Part shown: positions 39,228 to 44,932 of the stretch, one piece after another | Position numbering within the stretch: the stretch's first letter is position 1 | Layout of the letters: the number at the start of each line of letters is the position of its first letter | From: an uncultured Bacteroidota bacterium | GTDB taxonomy: Bacteria > Bacteroidota > Bacteroidia > Flavobacteriales > Flavobacteriaceae | Direction of reading: 5' to 3' | Assembly (NCBI GenBank): GCA_902517895.1 | Contig: CABYEA010000009.1 | Location: 1 to 55,804 of the forward strand | Length of the DNA stretch: 55,804 nt | Notes under the pieces: generated by a model | Database searches by the model: none | Told to the model about the DNA's origin: nothing | The model's input: the letters and a program-made list of their open reading frames with translations, nothing else | Program-made: the position numbers and the translations under genes

Positions 39228-39416
39228 ATGTTAAGCCCATTAATGTTTATAATTGGATTTATTATATTCCTTCTTTACATGTCTGGATTACTTTGGATGA
39301 TTAAATCTTCACACGATGATCAAAGAAGAAGAAGAGAAAGAGACGAAAGGTTTAGCAAATCTGATGAAAATGACTACGATGGTGGGGGCAATTGGGGTAG
39401 ATTTGATAATGAATAG
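39228..39416 (+). CDS. Small single-span membrane protein with an acidic tail (62 aa)
   Basis: A 62-residue protein with one N-terminal helix (LMFIIGFIIFLLYMSGLLWM), then a highly charged stretch (QRRRRERDERF) and an Asp/Gly-rich end (DYDGGGNWGRFDNE). No family recognised. The last base of its TAG stop (39416) is the first base of a decayed tRNA-Thr fragment, so the gene end may have been set by an integration event. It is the last gene of the plus-strand run that begins with the quinone reductase. Confidence 0.55.
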   Translation: MLSPLMFIIGFIIFLLYMSGLLWMIKSSHDDQRRRRERDERFSKSDENDYDGGGNWGRFDNE

Positions 39417-39459
39417 AGTCAATTTCGGAAATTGAACCCAGGACTTCTTCCTTACCAAG
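39416..39459 (-). repeat. Degenerate copy of the tRNA-Thr(GGT) 3' half (older attachment-site scar)
   Basis: These 44 nt match the 3' half of the intact tRNA-Thr(GGT) gene (discriminator side to anticodon loop) at 36 of 44 positions. The T-loop TTCAATT and the anticodon-loop side (CTTGGTAAGGAAG-like) are kept, while the T-stem has changes that break pairing. No 5' half is present, so it is not a tRNA gene. It reads as an old integration scar. It lies 56 nt from the exact copy at 39515-39558. Confidence 0.75.
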
Positions 39460-39514
39460 TAAAAGCTTTTAGATGGAAAATATAATTTTTTTGGTTTTTT
39501 TATACAATTTGAAT

Positions 39515-39558
39515 TGAGCCAATGCCGAGAATTGAACTCGGGACCTCTTCCTTACCAA
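39515..39558 (-). repeat. Exact 44-nt copy of the tRNA-Thr(GGT) 3' half (attachment-site copy)
   Basis: Identical to 40637-40680, the region from just past the discriminator through the T arm and variable region into the anticodon loop of tRNA-Thr(GGT). The next base differs (A instead of G at 39559) and similarity then fades within a few bases. A direct repeat that starts in the anticodon loop and runs to the 3' end of a tRNA is the classic att duplication left by a tyrosine integrase. The 1.1 kb between the two copies holds one gene. Confidence 0.85.
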
Positions 39559-39636
39559 AGAAGATATAAGGATATAAATGAAAATATTTCAAGGGAAAAG
39601 TTCAACTGTTTAATATCTTATGCTGGTTTATTTAAT

Positions 39637-40542
39637 TTATAAAAGTTTTGATAAAATATTTATCCAAACATCTTCGTATAGTATATTACCTATTCCTTCA
39701 CCGTGAAATGGATTTCTAACTTTGTTGTTGCGTTTACGTTTTTCTAAAGCAAGCATAAAAATGTTTTCTTTAGGAATTTTCATATTCAAATAAGTCTGGT
39801 GGATAGGAATGGCCATAATCTCATTTGTGTGAAAAATACCGTACCATTTATGTGCAGGGGTTAAACTTTCATTTGAATACCAGTTTGCAATTATTTTTTC
39901 TGCGTTTTTATTTGCATAATCTTTATTTTTTGGAGATTTTGACCAATCCCATCCACCAGAAAAACTAATAACGCCACCTACATTATGATTTTTAGCAATC
40001 ATACAAGCCATACCTCCTCCTTGCGATTGACCAGCTACAACTATATTTGACCAATTAATTTTATTCTGAATTAGATATTTTTCCCAACCATCTTTTGGCT
40101 TATTAGTCTTGAGGTAAACTAAAAGATCCTTAAATCTGGTGTAGATTGCGTCTTTTGGCAAATCTGTAATTAAATTTGAGATATTGTGTCCATATATTCT
40201 TTTTAATCGAAATTTTTCTGCACAATTCTCATCTAAAAATAGATTTTCATTAATACAAGTTGTTGAAATGCCTGGAGTTGAAATCACTGATAGAAATATT
40301 ACTCTATACCCAAGATTTAAAGCTGTTTTTAAAAAAAGTGATTTTTTTGGTTTTCCAGATGTCCCAGGCAAAAATAAAATTAGTTTATTATTTTCTTTTT
40401 TATCATACTGAATTAAATGTGGGTTATTAAACTTATCGATGCTTGAATCAATTTCTGAAGGCCTAACACTAAGCTCTGTTAAATTATAATTTTGAGAAAA
40501 AGAAACAAGTGGAATAAATAGTAATAGTATTAGCTTTATCAT
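39637..40542 (-). CDS. Secreted alpha/beta hydrolase (BPSS1187-like)
   Basis: A 301-residue protein with a signal peptide (MIKLILLLFIPLVSFSQ). Features of an alpha/beta hydrolase are LILFLPGTSGKP (oxyanion side), the nucleophile elbow GQSQGGG with S173, and a C-terminal NPFHGEG with a candidate catalytic histidine. The region CAEKFRLKRIYG and the spacing resemble the BPSS1187-like hydrolase family, whose substrates are unknown. It is the only gene between tRNA-Thr(GGT) and an exact copy of that tRNA's 3' half, so it looks like cargo of a small mobile unit. Possible roles include ester hydrolysis in the periplasm. Confidence 0.7.
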   Translation of the reverse strand: MIKLILLLFIPLVSFSQNYNLTELSVRPSEIDSSIDKFNNPHLIQYDKKENNKLILFLPGTSGKPKKSLFLKTALNLGYRVIFLSVISTPGISTTCINENLFLDENCAEKFRLKRIYGHNISNLITDLPKDAIYTRFKDLLVYLKTNKPKDGWEKYLIQNKINWSNIVVAGQSQGGGMACMIAKNHNVGGVISFSGGWDWSKSPKNKDYANKNAEKIIANWYSNESLTPAHKWYGIFHTNEIMAIPIHQTYLNMKIPKENIFMLALEKRKRNNKVRNPFHGEGIGNILYEDVWINILSKLL

Positions 40543-40575
40543 TCAAGAAAAATACAAAAAAAAACGCCACTTTAC

Positions 40576-40595
40576 ATTTGACCTAAATTTGACCT
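40576..40595. repeat. Two direct 9-bp repeats with 11-bp period beside tRNA-Thr
   Basis: ATTTGACCT occurs at 40576-40584 and again at 40587-40595, one helical turn apart, in the 96-nt gap between the hydrolase gene and the tRNA-Thr(GGT) 3' end. Such phased direct repeats can be binding sites for a regulator of the hydrolase gene or arm-type sites of an integrase next to its core site. Neither is proven. Confidence 0.4.
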
Positions 40596-40638
40596 TTAAT
40601 TAAGAAAAAAGATAGTTGAAAATGGCTATTAACAGATG

Positions 40639-40710
40639 AGCCAATGCCGAGAATTGAACTCGGGACCTCTTCCTTACCAAGGAAGCGCTCTACCACTGAG
40701 CTACACCGGC
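40639..40710 (-). tRNA. tRNA-Thr (anticodon GGT)
   Basis: A 72-nt gene on the minus strand with acceptor GCCGGTG/CATTGGC (two G-U pairs), anticodon stem CTTCC/GGAAG with loop TTGGTAA (GGT), and T-loop TTCAATT. CCA is not encoded. Its 3' half is the repeat unit found again at 39515-39558 and, degraded, at 39416-39459. The T-stem sequence and discriminator are part of that repeat, so an incoming element would have rebuilt the 3' end. Confidence 0.95.
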
Positions 40711-40723
40711 TAGTGATTTTTTG

Positions 40724-40796
40724 AGCGGGAGACCGGGTTCGAACCGGCGACATTCAGCTTGGAAGGCTGACGCTCTACCAACTGAGCTACTCCCGC
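40724..40796 (-). tRNA. tRNA-Gly (anticodon TCC)
   Basis: A 73-nt gene with acceptor GCGGGAG/CTCCCGC, D-loop AGCTCAGTTGGTAGAGC, anticodon stem TCAGC/GCTGA with loop CTTCCAA (TCC) and T-loop GTTCGAAC. CCA is not encoded. It is the third gene of the Thr-Tyr-Gly-Thr array as read on the minus strand. Confidence 0.96.
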
Positions 40797-40805
40797 ATTT
40801 TTGTG

Positions 40806-40888
40806 TGGGGAGAGCAGGATTCGAACCTGCGAAGGTAAAAACCAACAGATTTACAGTCTGTCCTCGTTGGCCGCTTGAGTATCTCCCC
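40806..40888 (-). tRNA. tRNA-Tyr (anticodon GTA)
   Basis: An 83-nt class II gene with acceptor GGGGAGA/TCTCCCC, anticodon stem ACAGA/TCTGT with loop CTGTAAA (GTA), a long variable arm and T-loop GTTCGAAT. CCA is not encoded. Second gene of the array. Confidence 0.96.
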
Positions 40889-40911
40889 GAATAAAATATT
40901 TTAAAGAACTG

Positions 40912-40985
40912 AGCCGATGGAGGGACTCGAACCCACGACCTGCTGATTACAAATCAGCTGCTCTAGCCAGCTGAGCTACATCGGC
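40912..40985 (-). tRNA. tRNA-Thr (anticodon TGT)
   Basis: A 74-nt gene with acceptor GCCGATG/CATCGGC, anticodon stem GCTGA/TCAGC with loop TTTGTAA (TGT) and T-loop GTTCGAGT. CCA is not encoded. First gene of the array, about 35 nt downstream of a promoter-and-hairpin region at 40998-41054. Confidence 0.96.
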
Positions 40986-40997
40986 CTCTTTTTTTTC

Positions 40998-41020
40998 AAA
41001 AAAAAGCCCGCTTTGAGCGG
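40998..41020 (-). terminator. Terminator-like hairpin between the tRNA promoter and tRNA-Thr(TGT)
   Basis: CCGCT-CAA-AGCGG (41020-41008, minus strand) is a 5-bp GC-rich hairpin followed by GC and eight T (41005-40998). It looks like the terminator for the xerC gene, but an exact TAnnTTTG element with a -33 TTTG lies directly upstream, so an RNA starting there would begin within this hairpin. Confidence 0.5.
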
Positions 41021-41024
41021 ATTG

Positions 41025-41054
41025 CAAATGTAAATATTTATTTTTTCAATCAAA
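41025..41054 (-). promoter_or_regulatory. Promoter of the Thr-Tyr-Gly-Thr tRNA array
   Basis: On the minus strand TTTG (41054-41051), 18 nt, then TACATTTG (41032-41025), an exact -7 consensus. The start site would be near 41018-41020, so the transcript would open with a GC hairpin and a U run before the first tRNA. Confidence 0.6.
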
Positions 41055-41093
41055 ACAAATTATATTTTTTTTTAATCAGAAAACAAATAAAAA

Positions 41094-41984
41094 CTAGCTC
41101 TTATTTCGTGGATGAGATTTCCTGAAAACTTTTTTAATTTCTTCAATGGATCTATTAGTATATACCTGGGTAGCTGCAAGACTCGTATGTCCCAATAAAT
41201 CTTTTACAGAATTCAGATCTGCACCATTATTTAGAAGATGAGTGGCAAAAGAGTGTCTTAAAATGTGTGGGCTCTTTTTAATCTTGGTTGAAAAACCAGA
41301 AAAATATTTTTTAGTGATTCTGTAGACTAAATTATCATATATTTTTTTTCCCTTGGATGTTAAAAAAAGTGAATCATTGCTTTTTATATTTTTAAGTTTA
41401 TTTCTGTAAACCAAATATTTTTTTATTGATACTAGAGTAGACTCAATCAGCGGAATATATCTCTCCTTATTTCTTTTTCCCAACACCTTAATTCTTGTGT
41501 TTGAATAATCAATATTTTGAATTTTTAGATCGATTAACTCTTGTCTTCTGATTCCCGTTGTGTACAATAGTTCTAATACAAGATAATCTCTAAACCCTTC
41601 AAAAGAGTTTTTAAAATTTTTAGAATTTAAAACATTTAAAATTTCATTTTCAGAGAATGGTAATTGAATCGTTGATTTTGTTCTTAATGCCTTATGCTCA
41701 TTTAAAGGATTTATACTAATATCTCCAGTTTTGAGTAAAAACTTGTAATAACTATTTAGGGAGGATATTTTTCGGTTTATTGAACTATTTGATATTTTAT
41801 TACCCACAAGTGATACGATCCATGACCTAATTTGAGAATAATTAGCTTTTTTAATACCTTTTTGATCAAACTTATCTTGGTTAAAATCATAAAAAGTATT
41901 TAAGTCCTTTTTGTAAGCAATAATAGTCTTGTTAGAGTAATTTTTCTCTAATAGTAAGTAGTCAAGAAATGATTTGAATTCCAT
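41094..41984 (-). CDS. xerC: Tyrosine recombinase, XerC/XerD type
   Basis: A 296-residue tyrosine recombinase with an N-terminal SAM-like core-binding domain (about 1-90) and a catalytic domain with complete active-site residues: TTGIRRQEL (Arg), SPHILRHSFATHLL (H-x-x-R), LLGHTSLAATQVYTN (His and the nucleophile Tyr). It sits between rpsU and the tRNA-Thr array, the usual place of the housekeeping Xer gene of Bacteroidota, which resolves chromosome dimers at dif. The neighbouring tRNA-Thr scars raise the question of whether this enzyme or a lost integrase made them; gene position favours the housekeeping role. ATG at 41984 is used; TTG at 41996 would add four residues. Confidence 0.85.
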   Translation of the reverse strand: MEFKSFLDYLLLEKNYSNKTIIAYKKDLNTFYDFNQDKFDQKGIKKANYSQIRSWIVSLVGNKISNSSINRKISSLNSYYKFLLKTGDISINPLNEHKALRTKSTIQLPFSENEILNVLNSKNFKNSFEGFRDYLVLELLYTTGIRRQELIDLKIQNIDYSNTRIKVLGKRNKERYIPLIESTLVSIKKYLVYRNKLKNIKSNDSLFLTSKGKKIYDNLVYRITKKYFSGFSTKIKKSPHILRHSFATHLLNNGADLNSVKDLLGHTSLAATQVYTNRSIEEIKKVFRKSHPRNKS

Positions 41985-42048
41985 ACCTAAAAACAAATAT
42001 AAATTTAATAATTATTAGTAAGTATGTTTGAAATTTTGGAAATATAGG

Positions 42049-42243
42049 TTAAATATCTTCTTGGTTTCTGAGTCTTTGTACGTGCTGAGCTTTTTGAATC
42101 TCAGCTCTCCTTTTAATAGAAGGTTTTACAAATTCTTTTCTGGTTTGTAATGACCTCTTCGTTCCAGTTTTATCAAACTTTCTTTTGAAACGCTTCAATG
42201 CTCTATCGATATTTTCTCCGTCTTTAATTGGTATTATTAGCAT
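42049..42243 (-). CDS. rpsU: Ribosomal protein bS21
   Basis: A 64-residue basic protein starting MLIIPIKDGENIDRALKRF, with KRKFDKTGTKRSLQTRKEFVKPS and a C-terminal QRLRNQEDI, as in bS21. In Bacteroidota bS21, with bS18 and bS6, holds the 16S 3' end and hides the anti-Shine-Dalgarno sequence, so most mRNAs here lack an SD. This gene is an exception, with a strong SD at 42252-42257. It heads the rpsU-xerC-tRNA segment. Confidence 0.96.
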   Translation of the reverse strand: MLIIPIKDGENIDRALKRFKRKFDKTGTKRSLQTRKEFVKPSIKRRAEIQKAQHVQRLRNQEDI

Positions 42244-42250
42244 ATTACAA

Positions 42251-42257
42251 ACCTCCC
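42251..42257 (-). promoter_or_regulatory. Strong Shine-Dalgarno site of rpsU
   Basis: On the minus strand GGGAGGT (42257-42251) stands 7-8 nt before the ATG at 42243, with an upstream GAA that extends the match. This is the best SD in the window. In this group it is known to let bS21-free ribosomes, whose anti-SD is exposed, preferentially translate rpsU, which makes a negative feedback loop. Confidence 0.75.
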
Positions 42258-42274
42258 TTCTTTAAAATTTGATG

Positions 42275-42303
42275 CAAATATAAACTAAAAATAATCTAAC
42301 AAA
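42275..42303 (-). promoter_or_regulatory. Promoter of rpsU
   Basis: On the minus strand TTTG (42303-42300), 17 nt, then TATATTTG (42282-42275), an exact TAnnTTTG. The start site near 42268 gives a leader of about 25 nt that contains the SD. Confidence 0.65.
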
Positions 42304-42322
42304 AGATTTTAAGGAGAAAAAA

Positions 42323-43852
42323 TTATTTTTTTATCGCCTCTAAATATTTTTTTAGTTGCTCTTTAACTATTGGAAACAAAAAGTATAACCCAACCATATT
42401 TGGAAATACCATGGCAAAAATCATTGCATCCGAAAATGCCCATATTGAATTCATACTAGCAGCAGCACCAATTACAACAAATATCAAAAATAGAACCTTG
42501 TAAGTTAAATCCGCAATGTAACCTCTTCCAAATAGAAACTTCCACGATTGTAATCCATAATATGACCAAGATATCATTGTAGAAACTGCAAATAATACAA
42601 CAGCTATAGTTAGAAATATATCAGATCCAGGAATATACTGAGCAAATGCCATTTGAGTAATTCCTGCACCCTCATACACAACTCCGTCAATTAAAACTCC
42701 TCCCATTCCGTCACCTCCATAAACAAATGCTCCAGTTGAGTTAAATGTAATAATAACAAGCGCTGTCATAGAACAAATAACAACAGTATCAATGAAAGGT
42801 TCAAGTAAAGCTACTAGTCCTTCAGACGCTGCATACTTTGTTTTCACTGCAGAGTGGGCTATTGAAGCAGAACCAGCTCCAGCCTCATTTGAAAATGCTG
42901 CTCTTTGAAAACCAACCATCAAAACCCCAATAATTCCTCCAACTCCAACAGCAGTTGGATTAAAAGCTTCTCTAAAAACAAGTTCTATAGCATCATCGAT
43001 AAATGAAAAGTTTATCGCTAATATATATATACAAGCTAGTATATATAGTAAAGCCATAAAGGGAACAACTTTTTCAGTAACAGATGCAATCCTCTTTATA
43101 CCACCAATAATAATTACTCCCACCAGAGCAGCAAGAATAAGACCTATCATAGCGCCTGCAAATGTAGATTCATAGCCAAATAGATTTTTTATGACAATTG
43201 TGGCTTGATTTGATTGTGCTGCATTACCTCCTCCGAAGGAGCCCCCGATACAAAAAATTGCAAATAGGGATGCTGCAATTGTACCCAGGGTTTTAAAGCC
43301 TTTTGATTCAAGTCCTCTACTTATATAATACATGGGTCCACCATAAACTACCCCATCTTTATCAACGTCCCTAAAGTAAACACCAAGAGTACATTCTACA
43401 AATTTTGTAGACATACCTAATAATCCACAAACAATCATCCAAAAAGTTGCGCCAGGTCCTCCTAAAGCAATTGCTAACGCAACGCCGGCAATATTTCCGT
43501 TTCCAACAGTACCAGAAACAGCAGTCGCAAGTGCCTGAAAGTGTGATACTTCTCCGTCTTTTGATTCAGAATCACTTTTCTCAAGACTATCGTACTTGCC
43601 TCTCACAACATTAATAGCAGTCCAGAAATACTTTATGTTTGGAAACCAAAAATATAAAGTAAAAAATAATGCACTACCGACCAGCAAATATATTACAAAA
43701 GGATAGTCCCCTATTGGGTAAAAAACATATTTGCTAAAAAAATCTGAAATAGGCTGAAAAGCTTCATCAATTTTCTGATCCAAACCTTTTTCTTGGGCAT
43801 TAATATTTAATGAAATCAGCATTGATAAAAATGTAATGGTATTTTTTTTCAT
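42323..43852 (-). CDS. Alanine/glycine:cation symporter family (AGCS)
   Basis: A 509-residue transporter with about 11 helices. Family motifs are ALATAVSGTVGNGNIAGVA, GGPGATFWM, PMYYISRGL, GVGGIIGVLMVGFQRAAFSNEAGAGSA (key segment FSNEAGAGS) and AVVLFAVSTMISWSYYG. It imports alanine or glycine with Na+ or H+. A hydrophobic N-terminal segment (about 4-18, INAQ at its end) may be a signal peptide, as seen in Bacteroidota members. The start ATG at 43852 (MKKNTITF) is preferred to a GTG at 43876. Confidence 0.9.
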   Translation of the reverse strand: MKKNTITFLSMLISLNINAQEKGLDQKIDEAFQPISDFFSKYVFYPIGDYPFVIYLLVGSALFFTLYFWFPNIKYFWTAINVVRGKYDSLEKSDSESKDGEVSHFQALATAVSGTVGNGNIAGVALAIALGGPGATFWMIVCGLLGMSTKFVECTLGVYFRDVDKDGVVYGGPMYYISRGLESKGFKTLGTIAASLFAIFCIGGSFGGGNAAQSNQATIVIKNLFGYESTFAGAMIGLILAALVGVIIIGGIKRIASVTEKVVPFMALLYILACIYILAINFSFIDDAIELVFREAFNPTAVGVGGIIGVLMVGFQRAAFSNEAGAGSASIAHSAVKTKYAASEGLVALLEPFIDTVVICSMTALVIITFNSTGAFVYGGDGMGGVLIDGVVYEGAGITQMAFAQYIPGSDIFLTIAVVLFAVSTMISWSYYGLQSWKFLFGRGYIADLTYKVLFLIFVVIGAAASMNSIWAFSDAMIFAMVFPNMVGLYFLFPIVKEQLKKYLEAIKK

Positions 43853-43911
43853 ATAGCGTTTTTGAATGAAGATCACAATATGAGAAAAAATTTAGATTTT
43901 TAAAAATTAAT

Positions 43912-44889
43912 TTAAATGTAACCCATTTTGCTCATCCACTCGTCACTATATATCTTTTTGAGATATCTACTTCCATGATCATGAAATAGAACCACTACAA
44001 GATCTTGTGGATTAAATTTTTCTTTCAGTTGTAAAACACCCTTGATTGCGGCTCCGGCTGAATTTCCTAGAAACATCCCTTCCTGCTTTAATAATTCTCT
44101 GCAAAAAATTGCTGCATCTTTGTCTGTCACTTTTGTGAAGCCATCAATTATATCAAAATTAATATTCTTAGGTATCATGTCTTCACCAATACCTTCTGTC
44201 ACGTAGGGGTATATTTCATTCTTATCAAAATTACCGGTTTCGTGAAATTTTTTTAAAACCGAACCGTATGCATCAACCCCCCAAACCTTAATATTTGGTT
44301 TTTTTTCTTTCAAAAATTTACCAACTCCTGAAATAGTTCCACCAGTTCCAACACCAACTACAAAATGGGTAACCCTTCCATCTGTTTGATCCCATATTTC
44401 AGGTCCAGTAGAGTTGTAATGGGTCATTGTGTTACTAGGATTATCATATTGATTAACATACCAAGAATTTTTGGTTTTTACAGATAAACTTTTTGAAACT
44501 GAGTAATATGACCTGGGATCATCAGGGTCAACATTTGTGGGGCAAACAACAACTTCAGCCCCAAACGCTTTAAGAATATCTATTTTTTCTTTTGACTGCT
44601 TATCACTGGTTACAAAAATACATTTGTACCCTCTAACAGTTGCTGCAATAGCCAAACCTATCCCAGTATTACCTGAAGTACCTTCAATGATTGTACCACC
44701 CGGTTTTAAATATCCTTTTTTTTCAGCATCCAAAACCATATTTAATCCAATCCTGTCCTTGACTGAGTTACCAGGATTAAAGGTTTCATATTTAGCCCAA
44801 ACTTTACAGGGTAGATCCTTTGTAATGTTATTCAACATTACCATCGGAGTATTTCCTATAGATTCGGTTAAATTATTATAATAATCCAT
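43912..44889 (-). CDS. PLP-dependent cysteine/cystathionine beta-synthase family protein
   Basis: A 325-residue fold-type II PLP enzyme. PLP lysine is K44 in NPGNSVKDRIG, with the phosphate loop GTSGNTGIGLA (about 68-78) and GVGTGGTISGVGKFL. The residues EGIGEDMIPKNI and the closing HDHGSRYLKK are closer to cystathionine beta-synthase than to CysK, but the regulatory CBS domains are absent. It makes a beta-replacement product from serine or O-acetylserine. A TAnnTTTG element sits 10 nt before the start, so the leader is very short. Confidence 0.87.
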   Translation of the reverse strand: MDYYNNLTESIGNTPMVMLNNITKDLPCKVWAKYETFNPGNSVKDRIGLNMVLDAEKKGYLKPGGTIIEGTSGNTGIGLAIAATVRGYKCIFVTSDKQSKEKIDILKAFGAEVVVCPTNVDPDDPRSYYSVSKSLSVKTKNSWYVNQYDNPSNTMTHYNSTGPEIWDQTDGRVTHFVVGVGTGGTISGVGKFLKEKKPNIKVWGVDAYGSVLKKFHETGNFDKNEIYPYVTEGIGEDMIPKNINFDIIDGFTKVTDKDAAIFCRELLKQEGMFLGNSAGAAIKGVLQLKEKFNPQDLVVVLFHDHGSRYLKKIYSDEWMSKMGYI

Positions 44890-44898
44890 TATGAATTA

Positions 44899-44906
44899 CA
44901 AATATA
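44899..44906 (-). promoter_or_regulatory. Candidate -7 element of the PLP beta-synthase gene
   Basis: TATATTTG on the minus strand, exact TAnnTTTG, ends 9 nt before the ATG at 44889. The start site would be only about 5 nt before the ATG, a nearly leaderless message. No clear -33 box. Confidence 0.35.
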
Positions 44907-44932
44907 ATTTAATGTGCCTATTACACAGCTAT

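Noticed and set aside
41094-41984. XerC-type recombinase as the integrase of the tRNA-Thr unit
   Set aside because: It lies outside the repeats at the usual housekeeping position next to rpsU, so position does not support it as element-encoded. It cannot be excluded as a host helper.
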